Source of the DNA: Megamerina dolium | Taxonomy: Eukaryota > Arthropoda > Insecta > Diptera > Megamerinidae | Assembly: GCA_963854835.1 (NCBI GenBank) | Contig: OY978525.1 | Location: 47,017,196 to 47,081,195, forward strand | Reading direction: 5' to 3' | DNA length: 64,000 nucleotides | Part shown: positions 22,520-34,649 of the stretch, piece after piece | Numbering within the stretch: position 1 is the stretch's first letter | How the letters are laid out: each line of letters begins with the position of its first letter | Program-made: the position numbers and the translations under genes | Notes under the pieces: model-generated | Databases searched by the model: none | Told to the model about the DNA's origin: nothing | What the model saw: the letters and a program-made list of their open reading frames with translations, nothing else

Positions 22520-23428
22520 TTAGGGGACAGGCCTCCTCTCTCCTTCATAGAACCCTTTTGAATTTGCTTTCAAGTCATACCTGGCCTTCATCTTATCGCT
22601 TATCATCTGCGACCGCTCTCTGATCAACTGATGTACTTCATCCAACTGTTCCCGCTTTTCGCTAGTATAATTACCTTCGGTTGATCTCGTTGGTGTTACA
22701 ACTCCAAATTTTAAATCAGCTGGCAGTCTTAACTCGTTTTCAAAAATTGCCATTGCCGGTGTAGTAGCCGTCGTATCATGTTTTGCGCATCGATATGCCA
22801 TGAGGAACATTGGCATATGTACATCCCAGTCTCTTTGGTATTTATTTACGACTTTTCTCAAATATTCCTCCTAGGTACGGTTAAATCGTTTTACCATGCC
22901 ATCAGATTGTGGATGCAAAGGTGTTGTACGAGTTCGGTATATACCCAGCATACGGCATATCTCTTGGAATACAACTGATTCGAAATTTTGACCTTGGTCT
23001 GAGTGTAATTCCATCGGTACACCAAAACGAGTAATCCATTGGTTGACGAATACATCCGCAACTGTACTAGCTTCTTGGTTTGGAATGGGGTATACTTCAG
23101 GCCATTTACTGAAGTAATCTATAACCACCAGAACATATTTGTTTCCTGCGTTGCTTATTGGAAATGGTCCAGCTATGTCCATAGCAATTCGCTCAAATGG
23201 AGCACCCACGGTGTATTGGTGCATCTTACCACGACTTTTCTTAGTGGGACCTTTGGCCATTGCACATTGCTTACACTTCCGAATCCAATCAGCGACATGG
23301 TCATGACATCCAACCCAATAAAATCGTTTCTTTATTTTCTCGACGGTTTTGGTGATTCCCAAATGCCCTCCACTGGAGGCATTCTGATACTCAGCTATCA
23401 CTTCATTTATTCTTGCCTTGGGTACCAC
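22520..23428 (-). pseudogene. Unit 1 integrase, inactive
   Basis: The minus-strand frame begins MVPKARINEV. It shows the H2C2 zinc-binding region (HLGITKTVEK to CKQCAMAKG), the first catalytic Asp in MDIAGPFP and the second in HSDQGQNF. The expected Glu codon of the MVxRFNRT motif is Lys (22889-22891). A TAG at 22871-22873 then stops the frame, and the remainder continues to 22520. The C-terminal GPY/F region is damaged by a small deletion. It would have inserted cDNA into the genome but cannot catalyse strand transfer. Confidence 0.9.
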
Positions 23429-23518
23429 TAGAAGATCATAAGTGATTTTTCCATCTTCACTTTCCCATGTTCGGAATAAACATCCGTCTCGTAAGTGCAG
23501 GCTTTGCCACTGCGCCCA

Positions 23519-25225
23519 TTATGCCTTTGCTATTGGACTCTCATTAACCATTTCTTGCCAATCTGGACGTATGCCCTGCTCCTTGTATTTCATGATCTTT
23601 GAGAGATCTGGGTCGTTCCGTTGATCTTCTTGAACTCGTTCGGTGGTCCATGACTCTTTCGACAATACATTCGTAAGTCGTAGGTTAACAATGTGATTCT
23701 GGCTTCCTACCCGAGAACAATGTTTACTATCTACGGTGCAAGTACGACGATATGGAGTATCAGCTTTACCACAATGAATGACATCACGATATTCATTTCG
23801 TTGTCCTGGTGAATTCGATCTTTGTTGCTTGCGTCGTAGGCTGCAATTACGCGCCATGTGTCCTCTTTGATCGCATATGAAGCACTTACCGGCAAATTTA
23901 TTTTTGTGTTGATTCCTTGTTCTTCCTTTAGGCTTCATACTCGATTGATTGCAATCACGAGCTATATGTCCTCGTTTGTCGCAAATGAAGCACTTACCAT
24001 TAAATTTGTTTTTTCGTCGACCTGCTCTTACTTCAGGCTGAACTACTGATTTTACTGCCTGACGCACTGCTTCAACCAGATGTGATGTTTTCCCCTCTAG
24101 TTTGCGTACTCCTGGCACTGGTCGACACATTAAGCTGGCGGCTTCAAACGTCAAGGCACTACTGACTGTTTCGGAATAAGTATTCCTGGGTAACATGACT
24201 AGGGCACGCTTTGTCTCTCCATCACGTATGCCATCTATGAATGCCTCTATTTTTATTTTTTCGACGAACTCTTCCGAATTACCGGAGAACGCTAGATGAC
24301 ATAAGCGCTCAATATCGGAAGCGAATTCCTGAAGGCTCTCATTACTCCGTTGCACTCGCGATCTCAATTCCACTCGATGTAATTGACTCTTGTATTCATT
24401 TCCATATTTTCGCTGGAGTGTGTCCATCAGTGACTGATAGCTACTACGATCTTTCTCTGGAATCATCTGTAACACCTCGGAAGCATTACCTTTTAATGCG
24501 ACTATTAAAGCAGCAGTCTTGTCGCTATCATCCCATTGATTCTTCGAAGCTGTTGTCTCGAATTGAAGCTTGAAGATATTGAATGGCGTGCTTCCGTCAA
24601 ATGTTGGTGGCTTTAGTTTGATTGTGCTTGAATCGCGAATCACTGATGTGGCTGGTCCATTTATTTTTAGTTGGTTGAGATCGTGCTGTAATTTCTCGAA
24701 CTTATCTTCCAAATCATCTACATGTTCCTTCAGATCTGTAACCTTTTCATTAACGGCTCCGGAAATTTCATCTACATGTTCTTTTAGTTCTGCAACTTTC
24801 TCATTAATAGCCCCAGATATTTCATGAAGTTTGTAGTTAATTGTCTTCTGGAACTCTCCCATAACATTTTCTTGGCGAGACGAACCTTCTTGAATTTTCA
24901 TACGCAATTCATCCGAATGTTCTTGAAACTTGGAGTCAATGCGAGACGCATTTTCTTGTAGCTGTTGTTGCTGCTATTGCATCATGGTTTTCATGAATTC
25001 CATGAGTTGACCACTCGAATCTATTTTGCTCTCTTCTTCAGCGTGCACAACTGCTTGTATATCGGCTTCCTCGAAGAACTCATGTTCTTCTACATTAATT
25101 CCCTTAGCCTCCATAGCTCGCCTCAGCCTCACCAGCAGTTCCGCCTTTGCACCTGATGACGATAGATTCATCTCTACCAACAGCTTTTTAAGCTGGTCCA
25201 CTTTTAGTTGGTCAATTTTCACCAT
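23519..25225 (-). pseudogene. Unit 1 gag-RNaseH-tail fusion with a stop
   Basis: The start at 25225 is MVKIDQLK, a SAP-like helical region. A TAG interrupts the Gln run after 83 codons. The rest (from about 24907) has the heptad-rich coiled coil, the capsid-like region (PPTFDGSTPF onward), and two CCHC knuckles (CFICDKRGHIARDC and CFICDQRGHMARNC). It then joins directly to the end of RNase H. It ends with a stop at 23519. Confidence 0.9.
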
Positions 25226-25248
25226 CTTTACAGAATCCCACTTCTGAT

Positions 25249-25685
25249 TGTTACGTTTTTATTCTGTGAGCGTTTAATTCTATTTGAATTACCTTGTTCG
25301 ATCACTGGATTCTGTTAATAATAACTGCAACACTTATTTCATACAAATATATACAGCAACAATTTATTTAATAATCTCTATTTACAATCAACTCTGCTTA
25401 CTATCAACTATTTACAATAACACTTAAATGTACTTGCAACTTTTGCCTCTGTATAGATGTTTGCGCAGTCACGTTCGAAATTCGATTGATTCTCACTTCT
25501 CAACACTGGCTCTATTTATACTCTGTTGGCAACACCCCAGAATCTTCCTTTATCGAGATTCTTCTCTTTCTTTCTCGTTGGCTTGTTCTGGTTATTACTT
25601 ATTTCTTTTTGTTGACATTCGTTTCGATGCTGCCAATAGTGTCAGTCCAATAGTGATGAGTAACCAACTATTGATACTCGTTACA
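25249..25685 (-). repeat. Array LTR 2 (hybrid)
   Basis: This is 437 bp. The left part carries LTR4-type variants (TTTTTATTCTG, CATACAAATATAT, TTAATAATCTC, CTGCTTACTATC). The right part carries LTR1-type variants (GGTTATTACTT, TCAGTCCAATAG, GTAACCAACTATTG). The switch falls in the block where LTR1 and LTR4 are the same. Confidence 0.95.
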
Positions 25686-25868
25686 CTGCTCTCCTCTTAA
25701 CCTTGTTCGTCCCGAATAAGTTTTTATACCTCCCCTCGATATGGCGCAAGTCGCTCCAAGTGCACTACTTTAAACTTTGCTCTTTTATTCCAGGCACGTT
25801 GAATACGATACACTACGTCATTTATCTTTGCTATAATCTCATATGGCCCTTCCCAATGAGTCTGTAGT

Positions 25869-26776
25869 TTAGGGGACAGGCCTCCTCTCTCCTTCATAGA
25901 ACCCTTTTGAATTTGCTTTCAAGTCATACCTGGCCTTCATCTTATCGCTTATCATCTGCGACCGCTCTCTGATCAACTGATGTACTTCATCCAACTGTTC
26001 CCGCTTTTCGCTAGTATAATTACCTTCGGTTGATCTCGTTGGTGTTACAACTCCAAATTTTAAATCAGCTGGCAGTCTTAACTCGTTTACAAAAATTGCC
26101 ATTGCCGGTGTAGTAGCCGTCGTATCATGTTGTGCGCATCGATATGCCATGAGGAACATTGGCATATGTACATCCCAGTCTCTTTGGTATTTATCTACGA
26201 CTTTTCTCAAATATTCCTCCAAGGTACGGTTAAATCGTTTTACCATGCCATCAGATTGTGGATGCAAAGGTGTTGTACGAGTTTTGTATATACCCAGCAT
26301 AGGCATATCTCTTGGAATACAACTGATTCGAAATTTTGACCTTGGTCTGAGTGTAATTCCATCGGTACACCAAAACGAGTAATCCATTGGTTGACGAATA
26401 CATCCGCAACTGTACTAGCTTCTTGGTTTGGAATGGGGTATACTTCAGGCCATTTACTGAAGTAATCTATAACCACCAGAACATATTTGTTTCCTGCGTT
26501 GCTTATTGGAAATGGTCCAGCTATGTCCATAGCAATTCGCTCAAATGGAGCACCCACGGTGTATTGGTGCATCTTACCACGACTTTTCTTAGTGGGACCT
26601 TTGGCCATTGCACATTGCTTACACTTCCGAATCCAATCAGCGACATGGTCATGACATCCAACCCAATAAAATCGTTTCTTTATTTTCTCGACGGTTTTGG
26701 TGATTCCCAAATGCCCTCCACTGGAGGCATTCTGATACTCAGCTATCACTTCATTTATTCTTGCCTTGGGTACCAC
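25869..26776 (-). pseudogene. Unit 2 integrase, inactive
   Basis: The domains are as in unit 1. A one-base deletion after the catalytic Asp region (GTATGCC changed around 26298) shifts the frame, so the two halves are 26240-26776 and 25869-26387. The catalytic Glu is replaced by Lys (26238-26240). The same one-base loss is in unit 3 but not in unit 1. Confidence 0.9.
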
Positions 26777-26866
26777 TAGAAGATCATAAGTGATTTTTCC
26801 ATCTTCACTTTCCCATGTTCGGAATAAACATCCGTCTCGTAAGTGCAGGCTTTGCCACTGCTCCCA

Positions 26867-28573
26867 TTATGCCTTTGCTATTGGACTCTCATTAGCCATT
26901 TCTTGCCAATCTGGACGTATGCCCTGCTCCTTGTATTTCATGATCTTTGAGAGATCTGGGTCGTTCCGTTGATCTTCTTGAACTCGTTCGGTGGTCCATG
27001 ACTCTTCCGACAATACATTCGTAAGTCGTAGGTTAACAATGTGATTCTGGCTTCCTACCCGAGAACAATGTTTACTATCTACGGTGCAAGTACGACGATA
27101 TGGAGTATCAGCTTTACCACAATGAATGACATCACGATATTCATTTCGTTGTCCTGGTGAATTCGATCTTTGTTGCTTGCGTCGTAGGCTGCAATTACGC
27201 GCCATGTGTCCTCTTTGATCGCATATGAAGCACTTACCGGCAAATTTATTTTTGTGTTGATTCCTTGTTCTTCCTTTAGGCTTCATACTCGATTGATTGC
27301 AATCACGAGCTATATGTCCTCGTTTGTCGCAAATGAAGCACTTACCATTAAATTTGTTTTTTCGTCGACCTGCTCTTACTTCAGGCTGAACTACTGATTT
27401 TACTGCCTGACGCACTGCTTCAACCAGATGTGATGTTTTCCCCTCTAGTTTGCGTACTCCTGGCACTGGTCGACACATTAAGCTGGCGGCTTCAAACGTC
27501 AAGGCACTACTGACTGTTTCGGAATAAGTATTCCTGGGTAACATGACTAGGGCACGCTTTGTCTCTCCATCACGTATGCCATCTATGAATGCCTCTATTT
27601 TTATTTTTTCGACGAACTCTTCCGAATTACCGGAGAACGCTAGATGACATAAGCGCTCAATATCGGAAGCGAATTCCTGAAGGCTCTCATTACTCCGTTG
27701 CACTCGCGATCTCAATTCCACTCGATGTAATTGACTCTTGTATTCATTTCCATATTTTCGCTGGAGTGTGTCCATCAGTGACTGATAGCTACTACGATCT
27801 TTCTCTGGAATCATCTGTAACACCTCGGAAGCATTACCTTTTAATGCGACTATTAAAGCAGCAGTCTTGTCGCTATCATCCCATTGATTCTTCGAAGCTG
27901 TTGTCTCGAATTGAAGCTTGAAGATATTGAATGGCGTGCTTCCGTCAAATGTTGGTGGCTTTAGTTTGATTGTGCTTGAATCGCGAATCACTGATGTGGC
28001 TGGTCCATTTATTTTTAGTTGGTTGAGATCGTGCTGTAATTTCTCGAACTTATCTTCCAAATCATCTACATGTTCCTTCAGATCTGTAACCTTTTCATTA
28101 ACGGCTCCGGAAATTTCATCTACATGTTCTTTTAGTTCTGCAACTTTCTCATTAATAGCCCCAGATATTACATGAAGTTTGTAGTTAATTGTCTTCTGGA
28201 ACTCTCCCATAACATTTTCTTGGCGAGACGAACCTTCTTGAATTTTCATACGCAATTCATCCGAATGTTCTTGAAACTTGGAGTCAATGCGAGACGCATT
28301 TTCTTGTAGCTGTTGTTGCTGCTATTGCATCATGGTTTTCATGAATTCCATGAGTTGACCACTCGAATCTATTTTGCTCTCTTCTTCAGCGTGCACAACT
28401 GCTTGTATATCGGCTTCCTCGAAGAACTCATGTTCTTCTACATTAATTCCCTTAGCCTCCATAGCTCGCCTCAGCCTCACCAGCAGTTCCGCCTTTGCAC
28501 CTGATGACGATAGATTCATCTCTACCAACAGCTTTTTAAGCTGGTCCACTTTTAGTTGGTCAATTTTCACCAT
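26867..28573 (-). pseudogene. Unit 2 gag-RNaseH-tail fusion with a stop
   Basis: The layout is as in unit 1, with the same TAG after 83 codons, the same SAP-like start at 28573, the coiled coil, the capsid-like region and two CCHC knuckles. The gag variants match unit 1 rather than unit 3. Confidence 0.9.
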
Positions 28574-28596
28574 CTTTACAGAATCCCACTTCTGAT

Positions 28597-29033
28597 TGTT
28601 ACGTTTTTATTCTGTGAGCGTTTAATTCTATTTGAATTACCTTGTTCGATCACTGGATTCTGTTAATAATAACTGCAACACTTATTTCATACAAATATAT
28701 ACAGCAACAATTTATTTAATAATCTCTATTTACAATCAACTCTGCTTACTATCAACTATTTACAATAACACTTAAATGTACTTGCAACTTTTGCCTCTGT
28801 ATAGATGTTTGCGCAGTCACGTTCGAAATTCGATTGATTCTCACTTCTCAACACTGGCTCTATTTATACTCTGTTGGCAACACCCCAGAATCTTCCTTTA
28901 TCGAGATTCTTCTCTTTCTTTCTCGTTGGCTTGTTCTGGTTATTACTTATTTCTTTTTGTTGACATTCGTTTCGATGCTGCCAATAGTGTCAGTCCAATA
29001 GTGATGAGTAACCAACTATTGATACTCGTTACA
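28597..29033 (-). repeat. Array LTR 3 (hybrid)
   Basis: This appears identical to LTR2 at every diagnostic site I compared. It has the same left LTR4-type and right LTR1-type halves. Confidence 0.95.
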
Positions 29034-29216
29034 CTGCTCTCCTCTTAACCTTGTTCGTCCCGAATAAGTTTTTATACCTCCCCTCGATATGGCGCAAGTC
29101 GCTCCAAGTGCACTACTTTAAACTTTGCTCTTTTATTCCAGGCACGTTGAATACGATACACTACGTCATTTATCTTTGCTATAATCTCATATGGCCCTTC
29201 CCAATGAGTCTGTAGT

Positions 29217-30124
29217 TTAGGGGACAGGCCTCCTCTCTCCTTCATAGAACCCTTTTGAATTTGCTTTCAAGTCATACCTGGCCTTCATCTTATCGCTTAT
29301 CATCTGCGACCGCTCTCTGATCAACTGATGTACTTCATCCAACTGTTCCCGCTTTTCGCTAGTATAATTACCTTCGGTTGATCTCGTTGGTGTTACAACT
29401 CCAAATTTTAAATCAGCTGGCAGTCTTAACTCGTTTACAAAAATTGCCATTGCCGGTGTAGTAGCCGTCGTATCATGTTGTGCGCATCGATATGCCATGA
29501 GGAACATTGGCATATGTACATCCCAGTCTCTTTGGTATTTATCTACGACTTTTCTCAAATATTCCTCCAAGGTACGGTTAAATCGTTTTACCATGCCATC
29601 AGATTGTGGATGCAAAGGTGTTGTACGAGTTTTGTATATACCCAGCATAGGCATATCTCTTGGAATACAACTGATTCGAAATTTTGACCTTGGTCTGAGT
29701 GTAATTCCATCGGTACACCAAAACGAGTAATCCATTGGTTGACGAATACATCCGCAACTGTACTAGCTTCTTGGTTTGGAATGGGGTATACTTCAGGCCA
29801 TTTACTGAAGTAATCTATAACCACCAGAACATATTTGTTTCCTGCGTTGCTTATTGGAAATGGTCCAGCTATGTCCATAGCAATTCGCTCAAATGGAGCA
29901 CCCACGGTGTATTGGTGCATCTTACCACGACTTTTCTTAGTGGGACCTTTGGCCATTGCACATTGCTTACACTTCCGAATCCAATCAGCGACATGGTCAT
30001 GACATCCAACCCAATAAAATCGTTTCTTTATTTTCTCGACGGTTTTGGTGATTCCCAAATGCCCTCCACTGGAGGCATTCTGATACTCAGCTATCACTTC
30101 ATTTATTCTTGCCTTGGGTACCAC
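29217..30124 (-). pseudogene. Unit 3 integrase, inactive
   Basis: The same one-base deletion as in unit 2 splits the frame (29588-30124 and 29217-29735). The catalytic Glu is Lys (29586-29588). The zinc-binding region and both catalytic Asp residues remain. Confidence 0.9.
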
Positions 30125-30214
30125 TAGAAGATCATAAGTGATTTTTCCATCTTCACTTTCCCATGTTCGGAATAAACATCCGTCTCGTAAGTGCAGGCTT
30201 TGCCACTGCTCCCA

Positions 30215-31921
30215 TTATGCCTTTGCTATTGGACTCTCATTAGCCATTTCTTGCCAATCTGGACGTATGCCCTGCTCCTTGTATTTCATGATCTTTGAGA
30301 GATCTGGGTCGTTCCGTTGATCTTCTTGAACTCGTTCGGTGGTCCATGACTCTTCCGACAATACATTCGTAAGTCGTAGGTTAACAATGTGATTCTGGCT
30401 TCCTACCCGAGAACAATGTTTACTATCTACGGTGCAAGTACGACGATATGGAGTATCAGCTTTACCACAATGAATGACATCACGATATTCATTTCGTTGT
30501 CCTGGTGAATTCGATCTTTGTTGCTTGCGTCGTAGGCTGCAATTACGCGCCATGTGTCCTCTTTGATCGCATATGAAGCACTTACCGGCAAATTTATTTT
30601 TGTGTTGATTCCTTGTTCTTCCTTTAGGCTTCATACTCGATTGATTGCAATCACGAGCTATATGTCCTCGTTTGTCGCAAATGAAGCACTTACCATTAAA
30701 TTTGTTTTTTCGTCGACCTGCTCTTACTTCAGGCTGAACTACTGATTTTACTGCCTGACGCACTGCTTCAACCAGATGTGATGTTTTCCCCTCTAGTTTG
30801 CGTACTCCTGGCACTGGTCGACACATTAAGCTGGCGGCTTCAAACGTCAAGGCACTACTGACTGTTTCGGAATAAGTATTCCTGGGTAACATGACTAGGG
30901 CACGCTTTGTCTCTCCATCACGTATGCCATCTATGAATGCCTCTATTTTTATTTTTTCGACGAACTCTTCCGAATTACCGGAGAACTCTAGATGACATAA
31001 GCGCTCAATATCGGAAGCGAATTCCTGAAGGCTCTCATTACTCCGTTGCAATCGCGATCTCAATTCCACTCGATGTAATTGACTCTTGTATTCATTTCCA
31101 TATTTTCGCTGGAGTGTGTCCATCAGTGACTGATAGCTACTACGATCTTTCTCTGGAATCATCTGTAACACCTCGGAAGCATTACCTTTTAATGCGACTA
31201 TTAAAGCAGCAGTCTTGTCGCTATCATCCCATTGATTCTTCGAAGCTGTTGTCTCGAATTGAAGCTTGAAGATATTGAATGGCGTGCTTCCGTCAAATGT
31301 TGGTGGCTTTAGTTTGATTGTGCTTGAATCTCGAATCACTGATGTGGCTGGTCCATTTATTTTTAGTTGGTTGAGATCGTGCTGTAATTTCTCGAACTTA
31401 TCTTCCAAATCATCTACATGTTCCTTCAGATCTGTAACCTTTTCATTAACGGCTCCGGAAATTTCATCTACATGTTCTTTTAGTTCTGCAACTTTCTCAT
31501 TAATAGCCCCAGATATTTCATGAAGTTTGTAGTTAATTGTCTTCTGGAACTCTCCCATAACACTTTCTTGGCGAGACGAACCTTCTTGAATTTTCATACG
31601 CAATTCATCCGAATGTTCTTGAAACGTGGAGTCAATGCGAGACGCATTTTCTTGTAGCTGTTGTTGCTGCTGTTGCATCATGGTTTTCATGAATTCCATG
31701 AGTTGACCACTCGAATCTATTTTGCTCTCTTCCTCAGCGTGCACAACTGCTTGTATATCGGCTTCCTCGAAGAACGCATGATCTTCTACATTAATTCCCT
31801 TAGCCTCCAAAGCTTGCCTCAGCCTCACCAGTAGTTCCGCCTTTGCACCTGATGACGATAGATTCATCTCTACCAACAGCTTTTTAAGCTGGTCCACTTT
31901 TAGTTGGTCAATTTTCACCAT
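30215..31921 (-). CDS. Unit 3 Gag-RNaseH-tail fusion, open frame
   Basis: A continuous 568-codon frame starts at the ATG at 31921, chosen because MVKIDQLK is the conserved start in all copies. In order it has a SAP-like helical region (residues ~1-40), a Gln-rich stretch, and a long coiled coil with repeated EISGA-NEKV-LKEHVD blocks (~110-180). A capsid-like domain (~190-370) follows, then two CCHC knuckles (~400-445). The last ~100 residues are derived from the end of RNase H and the pol linker. It would form particles and bind RNA, and nothing enzymatic remains. It ends in a stop where the fuller copy reads on into integrase. Confidence 0.85.
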   Translation of the reverse strand: MVKIDQLKVDQLKKLLVEMNLSSSGAKAELLVRLRQALEAKGINVEDHAFFEEADIQAVVHAEEESKIDSSGQLMEFMKTMMQQQQQQLQENASRIDSTFQEHSDELRMKIQEGSSRQESVMGEFQKTINYKLHEISGAINEKVAELKEHVDEISGAVNEKVTDLKEHVDDLEDKFEKLQHDLNQLKINGPATSVIRDSSTIKLKPPTFDGSTPFNIFKLQFETTASKNQWDDSDKTAALIVALKGNASEVLQMIPEKDRSSYQSLMDTLQRKYGNEYKSQLHRVELRSRLQRSNESLQEFASDIERLCHLEFSGNSEEFVEKIKIEAFIDGIRDGETKRALVMLPRNTYSETVSSALTFEAASLMCRPVPGVRKLEGKTSHLVEAVRQAVKSVVQPEVRAGRRKNKFNGKCFICDKRGHIARDCNQSSMKPKGRTRNQHKNKFAGKCFICDQRGHMARNCSLRRKQQRSNSPGQRNEYRDVIHCGKADTPYRRTCTVDSKHCSRVGSQNHIVNLRLTNVLSEESWTTERVQEDQRNDPDLSKIMKYKEQGIRPDWQEMANESPIAKA

Positions 31922-31929
31922 CTTTAAGA

Positions 31930-31943
31930 ATCCCACTTCTGAT
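31930..31943 (-). other. Truncated primer-binding site
   Basis: In the fuller copy the LTR is followed on the minus strand by AT and then TGGTGTCAGAAGTGGGATTC, complementary to the 3' end of a tRNA-Leu. Here, and beside LTRs 2 and 3, the six bases TGGTGT that would pair with the tRNA end are missing. Priming of minus-strand DNA should fail. Confidence 0.85.
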
Positions 31944-32381
31944 TGTTACGTTTTTATTCTGTGAGCGTTTAATTCTATTTGAATTACCTTGTTCGATCAC
32001 TGGATTCTGTTAATAATAACTGCAACACTTATTTCATACAAATATATACAGCAACAATTTATTTAATAATCTCTATTTACAATCAACTCTGCTTACTATC
32101 AACTATTTACAATAACACTTAAATGTACTTGCAACTTTTGCCTCTGTATAGATGTTTGCGCAGTCACGTTCGAAATTCGATTGATTCTCACTTCTCAACA
32201 CTGGCTCTATTTATACTCTGTTGGCAACACCCCAGAATCTTCCTTTATCGAGATTCTTCTCTTTCTTTCTCGTTGGCTTGTTCTGGTTATCGCTTATTTC
32301 TTTTTGTTGACATTCGTTTCGATGCTGCCAATAATGTCAGTCACAATAGTGATAAGTAATTAACTATCGATACTCGTTACA
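31944..32381 (-). repeat. Array LTR 4 (outer 5' LTR)
   Basis: This is 438 bp. The left part has the variants shared with LTRs 2 and 3. The right part differs from them (GGTTATCGCTT, AATAATGTCAGTCAC, GATAAGTAATTAACTATCG). It is the upstream LTR for minus-strand transcription of the array. Confidence 0.95.
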
Positions 32382-32531
32382 ATATAATAATATAATAATA
32401 ACATAATATAATATATATAACATATAATATATAATATAATAATATAATAATAACATGATAATATAATATATATATAACATATATTATATAATATAATAAT
32501 TACAATGATTATATAATGTAGTGAGCCAAAG
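32382..32531. repeat. AT-rich low-complexity tract
   Basis: Runs of ATAATATAATA and ATAACATATAATATA form about 150 bp between LTR4 and a BEL-like LTR end. Confidence 0.9.
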
Positions 32532-32571
32532 CGCATAAATTAGGCGAGTACCATTTTGGCTCACAACATCT
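32524..32571 (-). repeat. BEL-like LTR terminus with hairpin
   Basis: On the minus strand it reads TGTTGTGAGCCAAAATGG, a spacer containing CTAATTTATGC, then TTTGGCTCACTAC. The outer blocks are complementary and could form a hairpin. The same arrangement ends the LTR at 62539. The rest of this LTR is AT-rich and is interrupted by the gypsy array. Confidence 0.65.
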
Positions 32572-33320
32572 CTCCCCACTATAAGAAAAAAACTTTAAAT
32601 AATTATAGTTTTTTATCATTTATTCAATTTAATTCACAAAACTGTTTAGATAACATATTTTTATTATTAAATCATATTGTAATGAAGTATGGCAGGATCG
32701 CCATGTAATGAATCAAATTGATTGCTATATTGCTCGTGTTAGTGAGATATTTGCCCTGGGCAAGGATTGCCTCATGAAGGACTAACCAACTAGGCTAACC
32801 AGTAAATATTGTCTCATTCCAAGCGTCTGTCAAAGCGGTTGCACCGCTCCATCAATTGACAGCTCGTGTGTTGCCACTACAAGCTTGACATAAAATGAGA
32901 ATAAACCACAGCGTATTAGTGTTAGTTTAATTCTGATTTTTATTTTCGAATATGAGCTCTATTTATACCACATAATTCTTTCCAGAATTTCCAATATTTC
33001 CATCCATTTCCATATGCTAACCTAGATCAATCAACACCTAGGTTGCAGCATAAACCAATGCTTAGATTTGGGTTAATTGGTCATACATATACTATAATAC
33101 TTAGAGTGGTGACACAATAATTCATAATTGTGTAAACACAATATAATGATATTCTGTATCAATGCAAGTGATCGAAAATATCAGTATATCATGTTGCCTG
33201 TGCATTTCAAGAAAAGCGAAATGTAAACAAAAGTGAAACAAAAATAGATATGTATGTATGAACATGTATGTACATAATGATATACATATGTGTAGTTGAT
33301 GCAAGCATATTTGTATGTAC
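32572..33320. other. No recognisable gene
   Basis: AT-rich sequence with short frames only. I see no domain or complete terminal repeat. Confidence 0.45.

Positions 33321-34648
<1,328 letters not shown>

Positions 34649-34649
<1 letters not shown>

Larger units (their letters stand above)
21900..32381 (-). mobile_element. Tandem array of three gypsy deletion derivatives sharing four LTRs
   Basis: The order is LTR-unit-LTR-unit-LTR-unit-LTR, with a period of about 3348 bp. Each unit encodes gag fused to the end of RNase H, then integrase. Protease, RT and most of RNase H are absent relative to 37335-43205. All units share a stop between the fusion and integrase, an integrase Glu-to-Lys change and a 6-bp loss in the primer-binding site. 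The flanks are AT repeats, so a 4-bp ATAT duplication is only suggestive. Confidence 0.95.

Noticed and set aside
21900..32381. CRISPR-like direct-repeat array
   Set aside because: The spacing is 3.35 kb with coding units and LTR ends; it is a retroelement array in an insect-type genome.
21896..32385. ATAT as target duplication of the gypsy array
   Set aside because: Both flanks are AT repeats, so a 4-base match is expected by chance; kept only as suggestive.
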